5,048 bases of DNA from an uncultured Rickettsiales bacterium. GTDB taxonomy: Bacteria; Pseudomonadota; Alphaproteobacteria; Rickettsiales; Deianiraeaceae. Shown piece by piece: positions 1 to 5,048 of the stretch (positions are counted from its first letter, which is position 1; each line of letters opens with the position of its first letter). The DNA lies in NCBI GenBank assembly GCA_946544555.1, contig CAMNMI010000065.1, positions 1 through 5,048 of the forward strand, read 5' to 3'. A program made the translations under genes and the position numbers. The notes below the pieces were generated by a model. It saw only the letters and a list, made by a program, of their open reading frames with translations. It searched no databases and was not told the DNA's origin.

Positions 1-55
1 ACCCAAGACCTCTTCCATGCCATGGAAGCGTTCTAGCCAACTGAACTATGATCCC
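1..55 (-). tRNA. tRNA-Ala (anticodon GGC), 5' part, cut by the window edge
   Basis: Read on the minus strand, positions 55 to 1 give a canonical tRNA 5' portion: acceptor strand GGGATCA (55-49), TA at tRNA positions 8-9, D arm GTTC/GAAC (46-43 with 33-30) around a 9-nt loop, G26, anticodon stem CTTCC/GGAAG (28-24 with 16-12), and loop ATGGCAT (23-17) with anticodon GGC (21-19), which decodes GCC/GCU alanine codons. The variable region AGGTC (11-7) and the first T-stem bases TTGGG follow. The anticodon arm plus variable loop closely match known bacterial tRNA-Ala(GGC). The rest of the T arm and the 3' acceptor strand lie outside the window, so the G3:U70 alanine identity pair cannot be checked. 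A TTGACA at 91-86 lies at a plausible -35 distance, but the matching -10 region is poor. Confidence 0.93.
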
Positions 56-84
56 TCATCGGAGACTTATTTGCTTGGTTTTTA

Positions 85-108
85 TTGTCAAGATTGATTA
101 AATATCCA
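85..108. repeat. Direct repeat copy A: 3' end of small gene plus a -35-like box
   Basis: This 24-bp stretch recurs at 320-343 with a single mismatch (T at 95 against A at 330), offset by 235 bp. On the minus strand it holds the final codons and TAA stop of the 61-residue gene, followed at once by TTGACA (91-86). The copy thus joins a gene end to a promoter -35 element facing the tRNA. The pair fits an old tandem duplication of a promoter-plus-gene unit whose ends remain conserved. Confidence 0.85.
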
Positions 109-283
109 TGCCTTTATCCAATTTTTGTGTATCTTCCATGCCAAGCCCGTTCATGCTGTTATTGACACTCTTTTGTTTTTCCTCAAAATTTTTGAAGACA
201 TCGCGTGTGTCTATTTGAACCCGCTTGTTTGCCAATTGTTCAATCAAATTTGATGTTTGTTCGTTTGCATTTTGCTCTGACAT
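98..283 (-). CDS. Small hypothetical protein, 61 residues, tandem paralogue 1
   Basis: I do not recognise the family. It is a polar, charged 61-residue protein with no signal peptide, membrane segment or cysteine. It is clearly paralogous to the neighbouring 69-residue protein. Shared features in the same order are the MSE start, TxN-L (here TSNL), K-x-x-Q-x-x-T (KRVQIDT), an aromatic pair region (VFKNF), a Lys-rich middle and the tail K-x-D-x-G-x-D-I (KLDKGMDI). I count about 13 identities over 55 aligned positions. The ATG at 283-281 fits the -10 box 14 nt upstream. No Shine-Dalgarno motif is seen, and the transcribed leader is probably under 10 nt. The stop lies in the direct repeat, close to the tRNA. 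Paralogy and a dedicated promoter support a real gene. The function is unknown; a small regulator, inhibitor or secreted protein is possible. Confidence 0.7.
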   Translation of the reverse strand: MSEQNANEQTSNLIEQLANKRVQIDTRDVFKNFEEKQKSVNNSMNGLGMEDTQKLDKGMDI

Positions 284-297
284 ATTTTTACTTAAAC

Positions 298-326
298 AGT
301 GTAAAATATTTTTTTATTGTTGTCAA
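298..326 (-). promoter_or_regulatory. Sigma70-type promoter for the 61-residue gene
   Basis: On the minus strand, TTGACA (326-321, perfect -35) is followed after a 17-nt A/T-only-rich spacer by TACACT (303-298, 4 of 6 matches to TATAAT). The predicted transcript start near 291 lies only about 8 nt before the ATG at 283. The -35 box sits just after the stop codon of the upstream paralogue, inside direct repeat copy B. Confidence 0.65.
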
Positions 327-343
327 GATAGATTAAATATCCA
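320..343. repeat. Direct repeat copy B: 3' end of second small gene plus -35 box
   Basis: Partner of the 24-bp repeat at 85-108, with 23 of 24 bases identical. It contains the last codons and stop (335-333) of the 69-residue gene and the TTGACA of the next gene's promoter. Conservation across a stop codon into the promoter suggests that the duplicated unit included regulatory DNA, not just coding sequence. Confidence 0.85.
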
Positions 344-542
344 ATCCCAAATCGCTTTTTGATTTTGTTTCATCCTGTGAAGCTTTACTAAAATCATTGC
401 AAGTTTCTTTTAGCTGATAGTGGCCATATATTGATGCTGTGTTCATCTGAATTGGTTTGCGAACAAAGTTGCCAACCAAATTGTTTGTTTTATCTGCATT
501 AACACTTTGACTTCCTGTGCTTTGTCTGACTTCTTCTGACAT
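333..542 (-). CDS. Small hypothetical protein, 69 residues, tandem paralogue 2
   Basis: This is the paralogue of the 61-residue protein directly downstream. The shared skeleton is MSEE at the start, then TNNL, KPIQMNT, an aromatic IYGHY segment and a C-terminus KSDLGLDI. The reading frame extends upstream to a GTG at 557-555, but that codon directly abuts the -10 box (563-558) and would lie upstream of the predicted transcript start, so I choose the ATG at 542-540, which also aligns with the paralogue's MSE start. The protein is polar, has one cysteine and no membrane segment or signal peptide. The predicted leader is about 9 nt with no clear Shine-Dalgarno motif. It is divergent from the caspase-like gene and probably shares a promoter element with it. 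The function is unknown. Confidence 0.72.
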   Translation of the reverse strand: MSEEVRQSTGSQSVNADKTNNLVGNFVRKPIQMNTASIYGHYQLKETCNDFSKASQDETKSKSDLGLDI

Positions 543-557
543 ATATTCTACGAACAC

Positions 558-585
558 ATTATAATCTTTTTTTTTTGCTTGTCAA
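558..585 (-). promoter_or_regulatory. Consensus sigma70-type promoter with an A10 spacer tract
   Basis: On the minus strand, TTGACA (585-580) and TATAAT (563-558) both match consensus perfectly and are separated by 16 nt made of AGC, ten A residues and GAT. The predicted start near 551 gives about a 9-nt leader before the ATG at 542. One extra A in the tract would give the optimal 17-nt spacing, so slippage could alter promoter strength. This is the strongest promoter-like signal I found in the window. Confidence 0.8.
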
Positions 586-606
586 AAAAAAATTATTTGA
601 TAAATT
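579..606 (+). promoter_or_regulatory. Candidate promoter for the caspase-like gene, sharing the -35 element
   Basis: TTGTCA (579-584, 5 of 6 to TTGACA) overlaps the minus-strand TTGACA in the near-palindrome TTGTCAA. A 16-nt spacer containing an A-tract leads to TAAATT (601-606, 4 of 6). The start would fall near 613, about 12 nt before the ATG at 625. A better -10 match, TAGAAT (617-622), is too close to the ATG to serve the full ORF. AGG at 612-614 could be a weak ribosome binding site only if transcription starts upstream of it. Confidence 0.35.
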
Positions 607-624
607 CTGATAGGTTTAGAATTT

Positions 625-1866
625 ATGTATACACAAAACAACAATAAAAACATATGCCCGACAAACAACATTGTCAGCGACGATTGGTATATTAACAAAC
701 ACGTTGCCTGCATTGTTGTTGGCAATAGTGAATTTCACGACAAATATCTACAAACCGCAAAGAAACAAAAGAAAGATTTAGACCAATTGGTAGGAACAGA
801 TTTTTTGTTTGGTAAATATCTTAATTTTGAAACCAATGAAAAAGAATGGCAAGACCAATTAGATGATTTGCGGAAGCAGTTAAGTAACAACAATCCTAAA
901 TTTGCAAATTTAAAAGAAATAAAGTTTGTTCTTCTAGAACATGGTCAAGAGGGTAATAATAGAACCTTTGGAAGCATCTTACAGCCGAACAATAAATATT
1001 ACTTTTCACAAAGATTTCAACAGGTTGCAAAAATAATCAACGAAAATTTCCTAAACAAGAATAAAAATAACAAACTATATTTTAGTAATCGTGCCTGTTA
1101 TGGAACATATAATTTTAATGAGCGCAACAAAAAACATGACAGCGATACTCATAATAATGGTTTTTATAGTAATAATTTATATAACATCTTGTCAACAACA
1201 TTTGGAAACAACGCACAGAAAGTATATTGTTCACAGTTAAAACCAGAAATTGGAATGAATTATGTATCATCAATAAACCCAAATAGTAATCCATTTAGAA
1301 ACACTATATCTTGTGCCGCACATATTTCAACAGATCTATCCGCAATTCCAAATTTTTCGGTGAATAAGGATAAAGAAAAAAACACAGACTTAATCAGACA
1401 ATACTGGTATGAAGGCATTAGGAATTTCGATCCGAAAATAATTGAATCTCCATATTGCAAAATTTATTTTCCTCTCACTCAATATCGAGAATGTGTGCCG
1501 AATGCCCTTTGTCTCAAACCTAATGGACCAAAAGAGTATAGAGTAGATAGTAAAATATTCGAAAAGTACACTGGTTTACAAGGAAAAATTGCAAAAAATA
1601 AATTTCTCGGACGTCAGTCTTCAACAAAAGCGAACAAATATCATAATGATACAGAAGTAAAAGACATAATGAGCAATGTTACAAAGGAAATAATACATAG
1701 GCATAACCAAGAACTCACCAAACGACGGAAAGAACAAGAAGCACAAGCAAAAAAAGCATATATAAAAGCGCAATGGGAACACAGACAAAACTCCATATCA
1801 TCTAAAGAAGCAAACCATTATATGGCTTATCCGTTTCAATATGGCCCGTATAATATGTTCTCTTAA
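625..1866 (+). CDS. Putative caspase-like (clan CD) cysteine protease, 413 residues
   Basis: The first half has the alternating strand/helix order of the caspase-hemoglobinase fold: a strand with VVGNSEF (about 27-36, like the IGN-x-x-Y opening of peptidase C14), a helix (41-58), a strand (about 63-69), a helix (72-90), strand EIKFVLLEHG ending in H106-G107, a helix (127-145), then strand KLYFSNRACYG with C158. H106 and C158 are the proposed catalytic dyad; their spacing of 52 suits the fold. The remainder is unassigned, and residues 345-390 form a basic, probably coiled-coil tail. There are no membrane segments and no signal peptide. By my count Asn is about 13%, and the gene is visibly more AT-rich than pheT, suggesting an accessory or transferred gene. 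The start is the first ATG after an in-frame stop at 601. The stop overlaps that of the convergent gene. Family assignment is by motif only; substrate and role are unknown, with defence effector or host-directed effector both possible. Confidence 0.6.
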   Translation: MYTQNNNKNICPTNNIVSDDWYINKHVACIVVGNSEFHDKYLQTAKKQKKDLDQLVGTDFLFGKYLNFETNEKEWQDQLDDLRKQLSNNNPKFANLKEIKFVLLEHGQEGNNRTFGSILQPNNKYYFSQRFQQVAKIINENFLNKNKNNKLYFSNRACYGTYNFNERNKKHDSDTHNNGFYSNNLYNILSTTFGNNAQKVYCSQLKPEIGMNYVSSINPNSNPFRNTISCAAHISTDLSAIPNFSVNKDKEKNTDLIRQYWYEGIRNFDPKIIESPYCKIYFPLTQYRECVPNALCLKPNGPKEYRVDSKIFEKYTGLQGKIAKNKFLGRQSSTKANKYHNDTEVKDIMSNVTKEIIHRHNQELTKRRKEQEAQAKKAYIKAQWEHRQNSISSKEANHYMAYPFQYGPYNMFS

Positions 1867-2231
1867 AAACCCCTCACAACTCCTCTCACCCAATCTTCTC
1901 CGATGAGTTCAATCATTTTGTGGATACCAATTCCATGCTGTGTGCCGATAATCATTGTGCGGAGAACAGGATAATATTCTTTCAGCTTTTTGCCATCTGC
2001 CGTGAGGATTGCTTTGAATGAATTCTGAAAGTCCTTGTAGTCCACTTTCTCCATGGCCTGTTTGATATATGCCACCTTTTCTGCCGCGCCCTCGCCATAG
2101 ACAAGCTCTTTGTCAACTATTTCACGATTATCAAGGAACTTCTTGGCAACATCCGCAATCTCGTTGATTGTGCGGTAGGCCTTCAATTCTGGCATGATTT
2201 TCAGTATTCTCTCGCGCTCCTGTGGTGTCAT
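1863..2231 (-). CDS. Freestanding glutamyl-tRNA synthetase C-terminal (anticodon-binding)-like domain, 122 residues
   Basis: The whole protein resembles the C-terminal anticodon-binding domain of bacterial GluRS (GltX). Residues 6-33 (ERERILKIMPELKAY, then RTINEIADVAKKFL) correspond to the helix pair usually read as LKERAKTLNELAE. Residues 50-76 match the helices before the last subdomain. Residues 81-118 match the family ending, with the order K-L, P-x-L-R, G-T, I, IELIG-x-D and V. A full GltX is about 460-500 residues with HIGH and KMSKS motifs; none is present, and the frame upstream of the ATG closes after about two dozen codons, so no catalytic part precedes it. No good Shine-Dalgarno motif is visible. 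Its base composition resembles pheT more than the adjacent 413-residue gene. It may be a degraded gltX duplicate, a split-gene half or a domesticated RNA-binding protein. The homology rests on pattern recognition. Confidence 0.6.
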   Translation of the reverse strand: MTPQERERILKIMPELKAYRTINEIADVAKKFLDNREIVDKELVYGEGAAEKVAYIKQAMEKVDYKDFQNSFKAILTADGKKLKEYYPVLRTMIIGTQHGIGIHKMIELIGEDWVRGVVRGF

Positions 2232-2319
2232 GGCATAATTGGTAAAATGCTTTTTTTTAAAAACAATTGCGTTTTTATAAATTTTTGGTATTGTTTGATT
2301 GGTTTAAAAGTTGTTTAAC
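2232..2319. promoter_or_regulatory. Divergent AT-rich intergenic region with weak promoter candidates
   Basis: This region separates the starts of the minus-strand GluRS-like ORF and the plus-strand 85-residue gene. On the minus strand TATAAA (2279-2274) is a fair -10 box about 43 nt from the ATG, but lacks a good -35. On the plus strand TTGCGT (2267-2272) and TATTGT (2289-2294) are 16 nt apart, each matching consensus at 4 positions. A T8 tract followed by A5 (2251-2263) lies in the GluRS-like gene's leader. None of these is strong. Confidence 0.3.
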
Positions 2320-2577
2320 ATGAAGAATGAAAAAAACTCAAAATCAACAGAAGAGCCAAAACACTTCTTACAAGCATTAAGAGAAGCTATTGACAAGCAG
2401 GTCAAAACTATTGAAGAAGAAAAGAAAGCAAAAGCAAGTGAGACAGCTAACAAGCAAGCAAATGAGAGTGAGCAACCATATGAACCTCGTGGCGAAGCAC
2501 CTGTGCCTATTAACAATAGCGAATCTGACAACAGCGTAGAAAACAGTTACGATGGCTTTGAAATTGAAGAAATGTAA
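2320..2577 (+). CDS. Small charged, probably disordered hypothetical protein, 85 residues
   Basis: I do not recognise this protein. It has a Lys/Glu-rich N-terminal part containing a likely amphipathic helix (HFLQALREAIDKQVKTIEEE, about residues 15-34), then an Ala/Lys/Glu segment, a Pro-containing linker near PYEPRGEAPVP, and an acidic Ser/Asn/Glu tail ending FEIEEM. It has no cysteine, membrane segment or signal peptide. I prefer the ATG at 2320 over an in-frame TTG three codons earlier. The ribosome binding site is weak. It ends 2 bp before the stop codon of the convergent pheT, leaving no room for a terminator. The skewed composition could make a spurious ORF look protein-like, but the typical start and the use of nearly the whole gap argue for a gene. 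Confidence 0.55.
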   Translation: MKNEKNSKSTEEPKHFLQALREAIDKQVKTIEEEKKAKASETANKQANESEQPYEPRGEAPVPINNSESDNSVENSYDGFEIEEM

Positions 2578-2579
2578 CT

Positions 2580-4952
2580 TCACCTCCCATCCCTCACTTT
2601 TCCTCCTGTCTTTGTTTCAACCGCTTTGATAATTTTATCCATTATGGCATTGACTTGCTCCGTTGTGATATTCTCCTTTGGTTCAAAGATGTAGCGCAAA
2701 GCCACTGATTTCTGTCCCACAAGCGGCATTTGGTATATGTCAACAATCTTGATGTCCGTCAGCATGTTATCCTTGAAGGCACTCACCAGCTGGTTGGCGG
2801 TGATGTTTTCATCCACCACAAACGCAATGTCCCTAACGATTGGCTGAATTGGATTTTCAATGAACTGCTCGTGCTTTTGTTTGGCCTCCGGCAGAATATC
2901 TGTGAAGAGCTCAAAAAAGCAAACTGGATTTTTAATCTCAAACTCCTTCAACACAACTGGCGAGATTTCACCAAAAGTTGCAATGGTTTTTTCTCCATCT
3001 TTACCTTTTAGTTTAACATCAAAACTGCGCGTTGGGTGCACGTATTTCTTGTCGCATTTGTCAATCTTTGTGCTTTTCAAGTTGACCTTGTAGACATCTT
3101 CCAGCAGTTCAAAAAGTGTCTTTTTTGCATCAAAAATATCAAATGAGCGCCCTTCTTTAAAGTGGTCGTTTGCAATCGCATGTCCGCAATAAACAGCAGC
3201 TATTGAATTATGCTGGCCGTCTTTTTGTGGCGCCGTGAAGAACATTCCCTCTTCAAAAAATGCAAGTTGATTTTCCAGCACCTGACTTTCATTGGTTTTG
3301 ACTGCCTGTAACAGCGATACCAGCAGCGTTGGCCGCATGTAGTTCAACTCGCTCGCAATTGGATTGGCAAGGCGCAAATCTGCGTTGATGTCCGCAAACA
3401 GCGCGGCTTTTTTCTCATCACAGAAGGCCATTGACACTGTCTCCATCAGACCGCTTCCTGCAAGGAATTTCTTGGCTTTTAGCTTCTCCGCAAACTTGTT
3501 TTTTGTGAATGTGGACGACAAATTTACATGCTCACTTGGTATTTTGTCATACCCTTCAATGCGCCCGAGCTCCTCTGCGATGTCGGCCTCAATCTCAACA
3601 TCATGTCTAAACCGCGGGACTTTTATTTTGATAACATCCGCGCTTTTGTTTGCAATTTCAAACTGCAATTTCTCCAAGATTTCCACAGTTCTGTCAGCAG
3701 AAATATCAAATCCCAGCAGCTTTTTTGTTGTGGAGAGATGATAGTTAATCACTTTCTCATCCGCCAACTTGCCATCGTATTCCACATTGCTGGCCTCTCC
3801 GCCACAGATTTCCAAAATCATCGCAGTTGCCTTGTCAAGCATCTCCCTTGTCAAATCTGGATTTATACCGCGCTCATATCTAAACCTTGCATCGCTGACA
3901 ATCTTCAACTCCTGCCCTCCAATGGTGATTGGCGTGGTTGGGAAATACGCGCATTCCAGCAGGATGTTTTTTGTCTCATTTGTGGTCTTGCAGTCATCGC
4001 CACCCATAATTCCAGCAATGCAGAGGTCATTTTCCTCATCGCTTACCATCAAAATCTTGCTCTTATCAAACTTGATTTCCTCGCCTTTGAGTGTCTTGAA
4101 AGTGTTGCGCTTGGCGTAGTCCACAATGATTTTTTTACCTATTTTGTCTGCATCGTAAGAGTGCATTGGTTGGCCGTATTCAAACATGATGTAGTTCAAA
4201 ATGTTGACAATCACGCCGTTGTCGCCGCAACCATTGAAGGCATTGCGTTTGAGGATGTATTTTGGTGTTGCAACATTGGCATTGACGCCTCTAATCTCGC
4301 GGCAGAAATACTGGCAGTTGTCAATTTTCACCTCAACAGAGTGGGTGTTTTTGATTGTCTCCTTGACTTGTCCTTTGGCGACTGGTTTAAGCTCTCCAAA
4401 TCCAGCAGCACTCAAATCCCTTGCAATACCATAAACACTGGTTGCATCTCCGCGATTTGGTGTGATGGATACTTCAATAGGCATCTTGTCAAGTGCGTGG
4501 TAAGCCCTGACCCACAGGTCGCCCAGTTTGCAGTCAGATGGGAGTTCCATGATACCTTCGTGGTCGTTACCAATTCCCATTTCACGCTCGCTACACATCA
4601 TTCCACAGCTGTCAACTCCGCGTATTTTTGACTTTTTAATCCTGAAATCGCCATAGGGAATATATGCCCCGACATGTGCCAGAGCTACCTTGATGCCTTT
4701 CCTTGCATTCGGTGCTCCGCAGACAATTTGATGAACTTCTTTGCCATCATCCACTTTGCATATATGTAAATGGTCGCTCTCTGGATGATTTTCACATTCC
4801 ACAATTTCAGCTACTACTACCTTATCAAAAACACTTTCCGATGGAAGATCATTTTCAACCTCCAATCCAATTTGATTTAGTTTTACAGCCACTTCCTCTG
4901 CGCTTTTTGTTGTATCCAAATGCTCTTTTAGCCACTCTAATGTGAATATCAT
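2580..4952 (-). CDS. pheT: Phenylalanyl-tRNA synthetase beta subunit
   Basis: This is the cytoplasmic beta subunit of the (alpha-beta)2 class II synthetase that charges tRNA-Phe using ATP; beta also edits Tyr-tRNA-Phe and binds tRNA. The 790-residue length is close to E. coli PheT (795). Domains in order: N-terminal helix region (1-38); EMAP-like tRNA-binding fold (about 43-150, with HPESDHLHICKVD, VCGAPN and GMMCSERE); the B3/B4 editing domain (about 210-375, with QPMHSYD, AGIMGGD and SDARFRYERGINP); the B5 domain (about 402-475, with acidic RHDVEIEADIAEELGRIEGYDKIP); the catalytic-like core (about 480-690, with FGEISP); and the C-terminal FDX-ACB domain (about 697-790, with VRDIAFVVDE and TGGKVR). 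It appears intact. No clear Shine-Dalgarno motif precedes the ATG. The usual partner pheS is not visible and could lie beyond the right edge. Several motifs look alphaproteobacterial. Confidence 0.98.
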   Translation of the reverse strand: MIFTLEWLKEHLDTTKSAEEVAVKLNQIGLEVENDLPSESVFDKVVVAEIVECENHPESDHLHICKVDDGKEVHQIVCGAPNARKGIKVALAHVGAYIPYGDFRIKKSKIRGVDSCGMMCSEREMGIGNDHEGIMELPSDCKLGDLWVRAYHALDKMPIEVSITPNRGDATSVYGIARDLSAAGFGELKPVAKGQVKETIKNTHSVEVKIDNCQYFCREIRGVNANVATPKYILKRNAFNGCGDNGVIVNILNYIMFEYGQPMHSYDADKIGKKIIVDYAKRNTFKTLKGEEIKFDKSKILMVSDEENDLCIAGIMGGDDCKTTNETKNILLECAYFPTTPITIGGQELKIVSDARFRYERGINPDLTREMLDKATAMILEICGGEASNVEYDGKLADEKVINYHLSTTKKLLGFDISADRTVEILEKLQFEIANKSADVIKIKVPRFRHDVEIEADIAEELGRIEGYDKIPSEHVNLSSTFTKNKFAEKLKAKKFLAGSGLMETVSMAFCDEKKAALFADINADLRLANPIASELNYMRPTLLVSLLQAVKTNESQVLENQLAFFEEGMFFTAPQKDGQHNSIAAVYCGHAIANDHFKEGRSFDIFDAKKTLFELLEDVYKVNLKSTKIDKCDKKYVHPTRSFDVKLKGKDGEKTIATFGEISPVVLKEFEIKNPVCFFELFTDILPEAKQKHEQFIENPIQPIVRDIAFVVDENITANQLVSAFKDNMLTDIKIVDIYQMPLVGQKSVALRYIFEPKENITTEQVNAIMDKIIKAVETKTGGKVRDGR

Positions 4953-4998
4953 ATTAATCTAATTAGTCGTTGGTGCGGGTTTTTTATTTTCAAGTGTT

Positions 4999-5048
4999 GC
5001 GCTGCCCGAGGCCACGCCCTCGCGGTTTGGCTGCGCCTCGTTCCTCGT
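4999..5048. repeat. GC-rich palindromic block, candidate dispersed repeat, cut by the window edge
   Basis: By hand count 37 of 50 bases are G or C (74%), a sharp jump from the adjacent AT-rich DNA. CGAGG/CCTCG words recur: CGAGGC (5007-5012) can pair with GCCTCG (5035-5040), and alternatively CGAGG (5007-5011) with CCTCG (5018-5022) across a 6-nt loop. No stop codon is present within the block in any minus-strand frame. These traits fit a REP-like or Rickettsia-palindromic-like element, but only one copy is in view, so repetition is inferred. It lies upstream of pheT, with 46 bases (4953-4998) between. On the minus strand one frame runs from 5048 to a TAG at 4961-4959, 6 nt before the pheT ATG, and could be the tail of an upstream gene. 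Confidence 0.4.

Noticed and set aside
543..557. GTG at 557-555 as the start of the second small gene
   Set aside because: It directly abuts a perfect TATAAT box and would be upstream of the predicted transcript start; the ATG at 542 aligns with the paralogue's start.
98..1866. Bacterial gasdermin plus caspase-like protease defence pair
   Set aside because: Gasdermins are several times longer than the 61- and 69-residue proteins, and neither has membrane-inserting hydrophobic segments.
2232..2310. A frameshifted GltX catalytic domain upstream of the 122-residue ORF
   Set aside because: The 79 bp before the start are AT-rich non-coding-like DNA, followed by an unrelated plus-strand gene and pheT; there is no room for a catalytic domain.
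1..2577. Genomic island integrated at tRNA-Ala
   Set aside because: The accessory genes lie on the 5' side of the tRNA, whereas integrases normally use the 3' end; no integrase or duplicated tRNA 3' end is visible.
2304..2583. Two minus-strand open frames (2304-2531 and 2377-2583) opposite the 85-residue gene
   Set aside because: Their hydrophobic Phe/Ser/Leu/Cys-rich translations are what a Lys/Glu-rich plus-strand gene gives when read in reverse; neither has a supporting start region.
3528..4631. Long plus-strand open frame of 367 codons antisense to pheT
   Set aside because: It lies entirely within the confidently identified pheT on the other strand and its translation shows no recognisable domain; it is a shadow of pheT codon usage.
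4953..4998. Intrinsic terminator around the T-tract 4980-4990 (plus strand)
   Set aside because: The preceding sequence does not form a convincing GC-rich hairpin adjoining the T-tract.

Overview
The window reads as a moderately AT-rich bacterial chromosome fragment, most likely from a host-associated alphaproteobacterium. The phylogenetic anchor is pheT (2580-4952, minus strand). Its product has features I associate with alphaproteobacterial PheT, such as the N-terminus MIFTLEWLKEHLDTT, the stretch SDARFRYERGINP and the segment FDIFDAKKTLFELL. I cannot fix the family; a Rickettsiales/Holosporales-type or gut RF32-type lineage is a guess.

Layout from left to right: (1) the 5' part of a tRNA-Ala(GGC), minus strand, running off the left edge; (2) two tandem paralogous small genes, minus strand, of 61 and 69 residues, each with its own near-consensus sigma70-type promoter very close to its ATG; (3) a compact divergent promoter region in which one TTGACAA/TTGTCAA element appears to serve both directions and is flanked by T10 and A9 tracts; (4) a plus-strand, Asn/Lys-rich 413-residue protein with a caspase-like (peptidase clan CD) pattern, namely strand-HG and strand-ACYG; (5) a convergent minus-strand 122-residue ORF resembling only the C-terminal anticodon-binding domain of glutamyl-tRNA synthetase, with no catalytic part; (6) a short divergent intergenic region; (7) a plus-strand 85-residue charged, probably disordered protein ending 2 bp from the end of pheT; (8) full-length pheT; (9) a GC-rich block of about 50 bp (about 74% GC by hand count) at the right edge that looks like a dispersed repeat.

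Translation-related genes (tRNA-Ala, the GluRS-like fragment, pheT) alternate with accessory genes of unknown role. The most interesting unit is 85-1866: a putative caspase-like protease transcribed divergently from two small paralogous proteins, with homopolymer tracts inside the promoter spacers that could allow slippage-based switching. Its function is unknown. A protease/regulator, substrate or inhibitor module, for defence or for host interaction, is a hypothesis only. Shine-Dalgarno motifs are weak or absent at the starts. No CRISPR array, transposase, rRNA or convincing intrinsic terminator is visible. No gene-free stretch exceeds 300 bases.
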